Shown here one piece after another: positions 19,493 through 26,485 of a stretch of DNA of 56,331 nucleotides. The position numbers and the translations under genes are program-made. Each line of letters begins with the position of its first letter. The stretch's first letter is position 1. The notes below the pieces were generated by a model, which saw nothing but the letters and a program-made list of their open reading frames with translations, was not told where the DNA came from and did not search any database. This DNA is from Myxococcales bacterium (GTDB lineage: Bacteria; Myxococcota_A; Polyangia; Haliangiales; Haliangiaceae): the NCBI GenBank assembly GCA_028287115.1, contig JAQBQF010000162.1:1-56331 (forward strand), given 5' to 3'.

Positions 19493-19498
19493 TATCCT
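19493..19498 (+). promoter_or_regulatory. -10-like box of the ferritin-like gene
   Basis: TATCCT lies 8 nt before ATG 19507 and directly after the 11-bp inverted repeat, whose left half would cover the -35 region. Confidence 0.4.
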
Positions 19499-19506
19499 GC
19501 CGTCAG

Positions 19507-20406
19507 ATGCTGCTGACGCGCGAGGAGATGACGTTTCCGTTCGGGGACGCGAAGCTCGATCCAAATCGAGACCGCGAGCTCCTCGAATGGATGTTCAATC
19601 AATTCCTCTACGGCGAGGTCACCGGCATTCAAGTCGGGCACTGGCTGTACCACGCGCCCGATCTCGAGGCGGCGAAGTTCCTCGCGCGGCAGTCGCTCGA
19701 GGAGATGCAGCACGTCGACAACTTCCTGCGCATCATGACGATGCTCGGCTGCCAGCCCAAGCCCGCGCATCCCGCGGTGCGATTTCTCGCGACGGGCATG
19801 ATGGGCGGCTCGTGGGCCGAGCATGTCGCGCTCGAGATGGCGCAAGGCGAAGGCTTCGTGCTCCAGGCGTTCTACGCCGTGATCGACACGCTCGATCACA
19901 AACCGACGATCGACATCCTGCGCCGCGCGGTGAAGCAAGAAGAGCGTCACGTCGAGTTCGGCGAGCAGCAAACCGCGAAGGCGATCGAAGGCCGCGCTTG
20001 GTTACGGCGGCGGTTGCTCGGGCTCTCGCTCGTCTCGATGTGGGGCGTGCGCCGGATCGCGAATTACATGAAGAAGCGGTTGCCGGCGGATCATGTCGTA
20101 CTGAAGCACCTGCCCGCGTTCCTCGAGCACGCGAATCAATGCGCGGCGCTGCGACTGCGGCGGATCGGCGTCCTCGATCGACCACTCGAGGAAGTCGGCG
20201 GCGGCAAGCGCGCGTTGCTCGTCGCGGAAGCGTATGGCGGCAAGCTGCTGGGCGGGCTCGTTGCATTGATCACGCTGCCGTTCCGCCTGTTGCCGTGGTG
20301 GAAGAAGAAGCGCGTCACCGATACGTACCTGCGCGATCCGCACATCACCGGGTATCAGCTGCCGACACCCGAGATGGATCGCGCTACGGCCCAACCTCAG
20401 GAGTAG
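19507..20406 (+). CDS. Ferritin-like di-iron protein
   Basis: A 299-residue protein. The first 170 residues look like a four-helix ferritin-like bundle with likely iron ligands Glu37 (LYGEVTG), Glu66/His69 (EEMQH), a Glu in HVALEMAQGE (110 or 115) and Glu145/His148 (EERH). The spacing suits a di-iron carboxylate site. The C-terminal 130 residues are basic and contain a hydrophobic stretch (LLGGLVALITLPFRLLPWW) that may attach to membrane. An upstream GTG at 19477 falls inside the hairpin and is unlikely as start. Substrate unknown: oxidase, hydroxylase or metal storage are all possible. The gene end overlaps the opposite-strand lipoprotein gene by 23 bp. Confidence 0.8.
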   Translation: MLLTREEMTFPFGDAKLDPNRDRELLEWMFNQFLYGEVTGIQVGHWLYHAPDLEAAKFLARQSLEEMQHVDNFLRIMTMLGCQPKPAHPAVRFLATGMMGGSWAEHVALEMAQGEGFVLQAFYAVIDTLDHKPTIDILRRAVKQEERHVEFGEQQTAKAIEGRAWLRRRLLGLSLVSMWGVRRIANYMKKRLPADHVVLKHLPAFLEHANQCAALRLRRIGVLDRPLEEVGGGKRALLVAEAYGGKLLGGLVALITLPFRLLPWWKKKRVTDTYLRDPHITGYQLPTPEMDRATAQPQE

Positions 20407-21703
20407 GCGAACGAGTCGTCTGGCCTGCCGGTGCGCGCGTCGTGCGGCGTCCGTCATCGCAGGTCACTCGAAGCGGCTCGCCTTTGAACAGCTGCGTCGA
20501 TTCGAGCGCGGTGCCAAACACGATCTGCGCGAGCTCGTCGTCCTGGATCGGCTCGCTGACGTGACCTTGCACGACGACCCACACGGTCTTGCCCGTCGGC
20601 TGGCCGGCGGCATCGAGTTGCTTGCGCTTCTCGAAGATGAACGTCCCGCGTAACCGAACCCGCCCACCGATCGCGTTGGGCCTGGCGTCGAGCGTCGCGA
20701 CGAAGTTGCCGACCCAGTACGCGATGGTCGCGGTCTCTGGATTGCGGCCAACCGTGCCGATCCGCGCGTCGTCGTTGATCAGCATGCCATCGACGAGCTG
20801 CACGTTGAGGTCGCACTCTTGCGGCAGCGGCTTGCCTTCGGTCGCTTGTTGCGTGCCGCGCGCCGTGCAGCCGACCGCGTCGCCGTGCCATTCGCCTTGA
20901 GGATCCGGAGACAACAGCAGCGTCGGGGCCGCCTGCTTCGGATCAGCTTCGGCGAGATGCTCGGGATCGATCGAGACGACCTCTTTCATGTGCGCGAGGT
21001 CATGCCGCAGCAGCGGCCGCAGCGTCTCGAGGAGCTCGCCATAGAGCTTTCCCGGATGCGCCGACACGATCTCGGCGCCGACCAGCTTGCCGTCGCTCGA
21101 CGGCGCCGGCAGCCGCGCGTAGGACAGATGCTCGAAGACTTCGATCCAGCGATCGCCATCGTGCGCATAGAGCGCGGTGATCCTCAGCGGCAGCACGGCG
21201 GTGCGGCCGCAGAAGGTGACGCGCCACGACACCTCGTCCGACATCCACGCGGCCGAGACGAGCTTGTCCTGCGCGAGGTGAATGTCGAGGCGCTTCGATC
21301 GAACGACGTGCGGTGTGGTCGCGTCGACGCGCAGCGGCCAACGGCTGGGTGCGCGCTTGAAGCCCTCACCGTAATAGACATCGCCGGGTCCGACGCCGAC
21401 GCGCGCTTGACCGACGTTCGCCAAGATCATCGTCGTCTCGTCGGGAAGCTCTTCGCGCTCGTACGAGGATAGGATGTCGTCCTGAAGCTCCGCGATCAGC
21501 CGCAGCCGGCGATCCTGATCGGTGTCGGCCGTATTATCTGCGACGCCGGCGACATGCTGCTGCGGCTTGGCAGGCGCGCCCGAGCAGGCCACGAGAACGG
21601 TCGCGAGCGCGAACCCCCGAATTGAAGCGAGGCCAGCGAACGCTGGCGAGCGGGCCCGAATTGGAGCGAAGCCAGCGAACGCTGGCGAGCGGGATCGCTT
21701 CAC
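20384..21703 (-). CDS. Lipoprotein with REP-repeat-derived signal-peptide N-region
   Basis: A 439-residue protein from GTG 21703, which overlaps the stop of the MocA-like gene (GTGA). The first 30 residues, containing SPAFAGFAPIRA and SPAFAGLASIRG, are encoded by two tandem REP-like repeats. They are followed directly by a hydrophobic stretch and a lipobox-like LVAC, so the repeats form the N-region of the signal peptide. No alternative start exists between repeats and hydrophobic core. The mature part has no recognised domain; it contains WPLRVDATT, WRVTFCGRTAVLPL and a C-terminal beta-rich region. It is probably an outer- or inner-membrane-anchored periplasmic protein. Confidence 0.72.
   Translation of the reverse strand: MKRSRSPAFAGFAPIRARSPAFAGLASIRGFALATVLVACSGAPAKPQQHVAGVADNTADTDQDRRLRLIAELQDDILSSYEREELPDETTMILANVGQARVGVGPGDVYYGEGFKRAPSRWPLRVDATTPHVVRSKRLDIHLAQDKLVSAAWMSDEVSWRVTFCGRTAVLPLRITALYAHDGDRWIEVFEHLSYARLPAPSSDGKLVGAEIVSAHPGKLYGELLETLRPLLRHDLAHMKEVVSIDPEHLAEADPKQAAPTLLLSPDPQGEWHGDAVGCTARGTQQATEGKPLPQECDLNVQLVDGMLINDDARIGTVGRNPETATIAYWVGNFVATLDARPNAIGGRVRLRGTFIFEKRKQLDAAGQPTGKTVWVVVQGHVSEPIQDDELAQIVFGTALESTQLFKGEPLRVTCDDGRRTTRAPAGQTTRSPTPEVGP
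21618..21693. repeat. Two tandem REP-like palindromic repeats
   Basis: Two 37-bp copies (21618-21654 and 21657-21693) separated by 2 bp differ at only a few positions. Each contains GCCAGCG-AA-CGCTGGC, an imperfect-loop palindrome with 7-bp arms. They lie within the first codons of the lipoprotein gene. A third copy is at 24074-24110 and a decayed one at 6227-6257. Confidence 0.85.
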
Positions 21704-22284
21704 AGCGCCTCGAGGTCGGCGACGGTGTCGATGTCGCGCACGCAGCCTTCGTCCTCGACGTCGACATCGATCATATCGGCCTCGCCGAGCACCATGCGCG
21801 CACCGCCCGGCACGTCACCGCTCACGGCGAGCTGCGGCCAGATCGATCGCGCGACGAGCGGCGGATGGCCTCCGCGCGCACCGACGACCGGACGCGCCGC
21901 ATCGTGGGTGTCGAGCGCGGCGATCAGGCTCTGCAGCGTCGCGACGGTGACGTTCGGATGATCGACCGGCCACAGCCACGCGGCATCGCAATCGGTCTCC
22001 GAGATCGCGGCGAACCCCAGCGCGACCGAGCTGCTCATTCCGCGTTCGGGATGATCGTTCGTGATCACGAGCAGGCCGAGCTCCTTCGCGTGCGCCGCGA
22101 CCTCGTCTCCATGCGGCGGACCGACGACGATCACCGCATGTCCGAGGCCGGCCGCGCGCGCGGTCTCCACGATGCTCGCGAGAAACGATCGCTTCGCGGG
22201 CGTGACGAGCAGCGCCTTGGCGACGCCGCCCAATCGCGTGCCGGCACCGGCCGCGAGGATCACCGCCCCGATCCGCTCAGTCAT
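21700..22284 (-). CDS. MocA/MobA-like nucleotidyltransferase
   Basis: A 194-residue protein; ATG 22284 puts GAVILAAGAGTRLGG, the NTP-binding loop, at the N-terminus where the family has it. Further motifs are a phosphate-site lysine (VAKALL), VVGPPHGDEV, NDHPERGMSSSV and a metal-binding WPVDHPNV, then HPPLVAR. This matches molybdenum-cofactor cytidylyl/guanylyl transferases that complete MoCo for xanthine-dehydrogenase-type enzymes. It overlaps the xdhC gene by 8 bp, which supports that role. No xanthine dehydrogenase subunit is in the window. Confidence 0.87.
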   Translation of the reverse strand: MTERIGAVILAAGAGTRLGGVAKALLVTPAKRSFLASIVETARAAGLGHAVIVVGPPHGDEVAAHAKELGLLVITNDHPERGMSSSVALGFAAISETDCDAAWLWPVDHPNVTVATLQSLIAALDTHDAARPVVGARGGHPPLVARSIWPQLAVSGDVPGGARMVLGEADMIDVDVEDEGCVRDIDTVADLEAL

Positions 22285-23269
22285 CCCGCGTATTGTTGCG
22301 CGCCTTCTGCCAATCTCCAACTGCCGTGACACCTCGTCTGCGCCGCGCGACGAGCTCGGCGGCAATGGCGACGGCGATTTCTTCTGGTGTCTCGGCGCCG
22401 AGATCGAGCCCGATCGGCGCGCGCAACCGGGCCCAGGTTGTTTCGTCGAACAGGCCCTTCGCCTCGAGTCGCTTGCGAAACCGTCCGACCTTCCCCCGAC
22501 TGCCGATCATCCCGAGGTAGCCGACGTCGGTACGGCCGATCAGTTGCTCGAGGAGCTTCTGATCGATCGCGTGATCGCGCGTCACGATCAAGAGATAGTC
22601 GTTGGCGCCAAATCCCCCGAGCCGCCGCTCGATCTCCACACCGTCGAACGAATCGATCACCTGCTGGGCCCACGCGGGCGACAGATCGATCGCGCCGGTC
22701 TCGCCGTCGTCGCACACGATCACCGTGAAGCCGAGGTTTGCGAGCAGAGGGCCAAGCGTTCTCCCGACATGCCCGAGTCCGAATACGATCGCGCGCTCGC
22801 TCGCTCCGACACGCTCGACGAGCTCATCGCCCTGCACCACGGGCTGATGTGCCACGGGATCACCGTCGCGCGGCGATCGCACCGACAACGGTCCGCCGTC
22901 GAGCGGGGTCACGAGCACCTGCGCTTGCCGCGCGCCCGCGAGCTTTGCGATCACGTCGCGCGATGCAGCGGCCGGCGTGATCGCGACCTCCATCGATCCG
23001 CCGCAGCACATCGCGAGATCGCGGACGAGATGCTGGCGAACGACGCGCGCCGCCGCACCGCCCGCTACTTCTTTCGCGGCTTCGAACACGAGCGCTTCGA
23101 TCCGCCCTCCCCCGATCGTGCCCCACTGCTCGCCGTCGGCGGCGACAACCATGCGAGCGCCGAGATGTCGCGGCGTCGAGCCGCTCGCACCGGTCACCGC
23201 GGCGATCGCGACCCCTCGCCCGCTGTCGAGCGCATGCAGCGCCACCGCGAACAGGTCGATCGGCGGCAT
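22277..23269 (-). CDS. xdhC: XdhC/CoxI family molybdenum-enzyme maturation protein
   Basis: A 330-residue protein. The N-terminal XdhC domain has VTGASGSTPRHLGARM, GTIGGGRIEA and a CCGGSMEV Cys motif; the C-terminal Rossmann domain has VFGLGHVGRTLGPLL, the acidic VCDD, a VTRDHAIDQ segment and GMIGSRGKV. XdhC binds sulfurated molybdenum cofactor and inserts it into xanthine dehydrogenase. It starts right after the HAD gene stop and overlaps the MocA-like gene, so the order HAD-xdhC-mocA is one transcription unit. Confidence 0.92.
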   Translation of the reverse strand: MPPIDLFAVALHALDSGRGVAIAAVTGASGSTPRHLGARMVVAADGEQWGTIGGGRIEALVFEAAKEVAGGAAARVVRQHLVRDLAMCCGGSMEVAITPAAASRDVIAKLAGARQAQVLVTPLDGGPLSVRSPRDGDPVAHQPVVQGDELVERVGASERAIVFGLGHVGRTLGPLLANLGFTVIVCDDGETGAIDLSPAWAQQVIDSFDGVEIERRLGGFGANDYLLIVTRDHAIDQKLLEQLIGRTDVGYLGMIGSRGKVGRFRKRLEAKGLFDETTWARLRAPIGLDLGAETPEEIAVAIAAELVARRRRGVTAVGDWQKARNNTRDD

Positions 23270-24049
23270 CTAGTTATCGCGGATGCTCAGCAGGTGATCG
23301 ATCAGCTCGCGTAGACCCGCGCCTTCCGGAAGCTCCGTCAGGTACGAAGGCTTGAACGCGAGCTCGTCCCACCACGCCTTGATGTTCGCGACGCCGACCG
23401 ACGTTGGAAATCCTCCGAACATCGGCGCATCGTTGAGCGCGTCGCCGACGTAGCAGTACGGCGTGAGGTCATTCGCGTCGCCTTGCAGCACTTGCCGGAC
23501 GACCGACATGCACGCCGACAGCTTGTCGAAGTGCGGTGGACCGAAGTTGACGTGCACGCTCGATCGCACCGCGGCAAAGCCCGCCTTGCGGATCATCTGG
23601 ACGCAGGTCTCGGCGTCCTCGACCGAGAGCGAGACCTCCTCGTTGTAGTCGATCGCGAGATCGACTTCGCGGTACTTCGAATCCGTCGACAGTCGCGCGC
23701 CCGGCACCTTCGACATCACCTCGACCGTGACGTCGTTCATGCGCCGCCGCCACTCGGGGAGGCTCGCCGCCGGGACCCCGTACTGCTTGTGGATCTTGCG
23801 GCCTTCACGAATGAACGTGACGCCACCGTTTTCGGTGACGCACGCGAGCACCGGCATCATCTTGATGAAGGCGTGGCCGAACCCCGCGGGGCGACCGGTG
23901 ACCATGATGACGGGGACCCCCGCCTCGCTCAACCGCTCGAGTGCCGTGTAGGTCGCGGCCTCGATGCACTCCCCCGTGGTCATGGTCCCGTCGATGTCGG
24001 AAAACAGCGCGCGGACCGGGCCGCGCAATTCGGACAGAGGACGTGTCAT
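23270..24049 (-). CDS. HAD-superfamily phosphatase (Cof/SPP-like)
   Basis: A 259-residue hydrolase. HAD motif I is LFSDIDGTMTTGE with both catalytic aspartates, motif II is VIMVTGRPAGF, and the final motif is VGDALNDAPMF. The insert between II and III is the large C2-type cap of the Cof/sucrose-phosphatase branch. It should dephosphorylate a sugar phosphate or similar small molecule; relatives act on mannosyl-3-phosphoglycerate, sucrose 6-phosphate or hexose phosphates. A TATAGA box 9 nt upstream of the ATG is a possible promoter. xdhC follows directly. Confidence 0.88.
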   Translation of the reverse strand: MTRPLSELRGPVRALFSDIDGTMTTGECIEAATYTALERLSEAGVPVIMVTGRPAGFGHAFIKMMPVLACVTENGGVTFIREGRKIHKQYGVPAASLPEWRRRMNDVTVEVMSKVPGARLSTDSKYREVDLAIDYNEEVSLSVEDAETCVQMIRKAGFAAVRSSVHVNFGPPHFDKLSACMSVVRQVLQGDANDLTPYCYVGDALNDAPMFGGFPTSVGVANIKAWWDELAFKPSYLTELPEGAGLRELIDHLLSIRDN

Positions 24050-24073
24050 GCGGCGCGCTCTATAGCACGCGCC

Positions 24074-24110
24074 GGAATTCGAGCGAAGCCAGCGAACGCT
24101 GGCGAGCGGG
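24074..24110. repeat. REP-like palindromic repeat, third copy
   Basis: A 37-bp copy of the repeat at 21618-21693, with the same GCCAGCG-AA-CGCTGGC core, lying in the 67-bp gap between the HTH and HAD genes. This is the intergenic position usual for REP elements. Confidence 0.85.
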
Positions 24111-24116
24111 GCATGA

Positions 24117-24359
24117 CTACGCGATCAGGCGGAGCGCAACGTCTTCGCCCGTGGGCTGAAGCGCCGGGACACCGCGCATCGAGCGATCGCGCTGGTGGGA
24201 CAGCCAGTCCTCGAGATCGTTGTTGTTCAAACGGACGATGCCGCCGACCTTGAAGACCGGAAGCGGATCGCTCGTACGACGTGCCATATACCGGCACCAG
24301 CGCTCCGAGCGACCGAGAGCCATAGCGATGCCTTTCCAAGTCTCGACAAAATTCGACAT
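24117..24359 (-). CDS. Small helix-turn-helix DNA-binding protein
   Basis: An 80-residue protein. ATG 24359 is chosen because GGAGG lies 5 nt before it. The sequence fits a MerR/excisionase-type HTH: WKGIAMALGRSERWCRYMA, then PLPVFKVGGIVRLNNNDLEDWL, which matches the usual helix-turn-helix, wing and closing helix. Likely a transcription or recombination accessory factor; its target is unknown. It sits beside the REP-like repeat and divergent to the S55 gene, whose 240-bp upstream region it could regulate. That region contains only a short AGGGG/CCCCT hairpin (24443-24459) and the TATCCT box; I see nothing else in it. Confidence 0.75.
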   Translation of the reverse strand: MSNFVETWKGIAMALGRSERWCRYMARRTSDPLPVFKVGGIVRLNNNDLEDWLSHQRDRSMRGVPALQPTGEDVALRLIA

Positions 24360-24584
24360 ATTGCCTCCGTGTATCCGCGACATTGTGCGAAGGGCGTGCC
24401 GGGGTCGGACCAATCATGGAACTCATGGCAATTCGTAGATTTAGGGGATCGCTACCCCTGTCCGAGGGCGTTGGGGTTCCCACACCCGTCAAGTTTCAAC
24501 GACGCAAAAACTGACACAGTTGTCGTGAAATTTCCGCACTCGGGAGCCCCGCCCGACGGCCTGGCACAATGGGGATACCGCAAG

Positions 24585-24590
24585 TATCCT
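24585..24590 (+). promoter_or_regulatory. -10-like box of the S55 protein gene
   Basis: TATCCT, identical to the ferritin-gene box, lies 8 nt before ATG 24599. It favours that ATG over the upstream in-frame ATG 24569. Confidence 0.4.
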
Positions 24591-24598
24591 CGTTGAAC

Positions 24599-26464
24599 AT
24601 GCGTGGACACTTGCGGCTAGGCGCCGCTGTCCTGGTGATGTGTGGCCTGGCAGTCCAAGCCCATGCGTCCCCAGACATCTATCCGCTCGACAAGGTGAAA
24701 CGTGGCCAGACCGGCTATGGGCTCACGACGATGGCGGGCAATACGCCGGAGCGCTTCACATTTGAAGTCGTCTCGGTCGTGCATAACTTCTTGCCCAAGC
24801 AGGACATCATCCTCGTCAAGTCGGACGACCCGAAGATGCAGGTGACCGGGTTCTGGCAGGGCATGTCCGGGAGCCCGCTCTATATCGAAGACAAGCTGGT
24901 CTGCGCGTTCTCGTACGGGTTCCGGTTCAACAAGGTCGCGCTCGGTGGCTGCACGCCACTCGAGTACATGAAGAAGGAAGGCCTCGACACCTATCGCCGA
25001 GGTCAGGTGCAGGCCAAGGCCGGCACGGGTCCGCGCGTGGTCGTGCCCGCGGCCGCATCGATGGCCGATTGGCGGCGCCTCACGCCGACGGTGGATCCGC
25101 AGGCGGCGCTCGATGCGCTCGGCCCTTCGCGCAAGAGCTGGCTCCTGTCGGCTCCGCTACCGTCGCCGGTCGCTCATCCCGATGCGACCGATGGCCAGAC
25201 GATGACCGCGTCCGTGCCGCTGTCGGTCGCGGGGTTTTCGGCGCCCGCGTTCGGAGCGCTCGAAAAAGTGTTCGGCGATTCGAACGTCGTGCCGGTCCGT
25301 GCCGGCGGATCGACGGGCGCGCAGACCGAAGGCGGGCCGACGAAGCTCGTGATGGGCGGCGCGATCGCGGTCGAGCTGATCCGCGGTGATATGTCCGCCG
25401 CGGCGATCGGCACCGTGTCGTACGTCGACGGTGACAAGGTGCTCGCGTTCGGACACCCGATGTTCCAGACCGGCGAAACGTACGCCCCGGTCGCGACCGC
25501 GAGCGTCCACACCGTGATCCCGAGCTCGCAGAGCGCGTTCGTGATGGCGACCGCGATGAAGGAAGTCGGCTCGCTCGTGCAAGATCGGCAGTCGTCGATC
25601 GCCGCGGATACCGGCCTGCGAACGCCGGTGATTCCGGTCGACATCTCGATCACGAGCGGCACGCAGAAGCACACCGACACCGGCACGTTCCACGTCGAGG
25701 TCCTCGACAACAAGTTCCTGACGCCCGCGATCACCGGCGCGGCGCTGATGAACGCGATCCAATACTACCTGCCCGACCGCGATGACGTCACCGCACGCGT
25801 CGAGTCGACGGTGCGGATCAAAGGCGCCGAGCCGATCCAGTTTGTCGATTACATGTACGCGAACGACGGTGCGTCGTCGGTGATGGGCGCGGTCCGCGGC
25901 CTGCGCGTGCTCGTGCCGCTGATGCTGAACCCGTACGGCCCGGTGTCGATCGAGCGCGTCGAGATCAAGGTCGATCTGCGATTCGAGGCCAACTACGGCG
26001 ACATCAAGGAAGTCAAAGTGCCGACCGGAGAGCTGATTCCCGGTCAGCGCAACACCGTGCAGGTCTTGATGAGCACGTGGGATGGCAAGGACATCATCGA
26101 AGATGTTCCGGTCGATGTCCCGAAGAGCCTCGCGGGCGGCATCGTTAGCATCGAGGTCACCGCGGGTGACAGCGCGAAGCTCGACGCCGCACCGCCGGTC
26201 GATCTGCCCTCGCTCGTGAAGGCATTTCGCAGCCTGCTGCCCGGCAATGTCTGGGCGGTGACGCTGTATCCGGCCGAAGAAGGCGTCTCGCTCGACGGCA
26301 AGCTCGTACGCGATCTTCCGGCGAGCGCGATCGACAAGCTCCATCCGCAGAGCCACACGCAACGCGCGCAGGCCTACAAGCCGATCGCGCGGACCGTGGC
26401 GCCTGCCAAGCGCGTCGTCAACGGAACGGCGCAGATGCTCGTGCGTGTTCGCGCGGCGAAATAA
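24599..26464 (+). CDS. SpoIVB peptidase S55 domain protein
   Basis: A 621-residue exported protein with signal peptide (MRGHLRLGAAVLVMCGLAVQ, cleavage after AHA). The N-terminal part has GQTGYGLTTMAG and the serine motif FWQGMSGSPLY (Ser90 and Ser92), as in the SpoIVB S55 peptidases. The histidine motif VLAFGHPMF follows later (His286). In SpoIVB itself the His precedes the Ser, so the order is swapped; I know this order from other deltaproteobacterial S55-like proteins. Whether it is an active protease is unclear. The second half is beta-rich, perhaps a binding platform. The beta-propeller gene follows after 21 bp with a strong SD, suggesting a shared periplasmic role. Sporulation is not implied. 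Confidence 0.83.
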   Translation: MRGHLRLGAAVLVMCGLAVQAHASPDIYPLDKVKRGQTGYGLTTMAGNTPERFTFEVVSVVHNFLPKQDIILVKSDDPKMQVTGFWQGMSGSPLYIEDKLVCAFSYGFRFNKVALGGCTPLEYMKKEGLDTYRRGQVQAKAGTGPRVVVPAAASMADWRRLTPTVDPQAALDALGPSRKSWLLSAPLPSPVAHPDATDGQTMTASVPLSVAGFSAPAFGALEKVFGDSNVVPVRAGGSTGAQTEGGPTKLVMGGAIAVELIRGDMSAAAIGTVSYVDGDKVLAFGHPMFQTGETYAPVATASVHTVIPSSQSAFVMATAMKEVGSLVQDRQSSIAADTGLRTPVIPVDISITSGTQKHTDTGTFHVEVLDNKFLTPAITGAALMNAIQYYLPDRDDVTARVESTVRIKGAEPIQFVDYMYANDGASSVMGAVRGLRVLVPLMLNPYGPVSIERVEIKVDLRFEANYGDIKEVKVPTGELIPGQRNTVQVLMSTWDGKDIIEDVPVDVPKSLAGGIVSIEVTAGDSAKLDAAPPVDLPSLVKAFRSLLPGNVWAVTLYPAEEGVSLDGKLVRDLPASAIDKLHPQSHTQRAQAYKPIARTVAPAKRVVNGTAQMLVRVRAAK

Positions 26465-26485
26465 CTCGTTCTGGGGGAGTCACTC

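Noticed and set aside
19477..19506. GTG 19477 as start of the ferritin-like gene
   Set aside because: It lies inside the 11-bp hairpin and before the TATCCT box; ATG 19507 begins the conserved sequence.
24569..24598. ATG 24569 as start of the S55 protein
   Set aside because: ATG 24599 gives a normal signal peptide and has a TATCCT box 8 nt before; the upstream start only adds MGIPQVSSLN.
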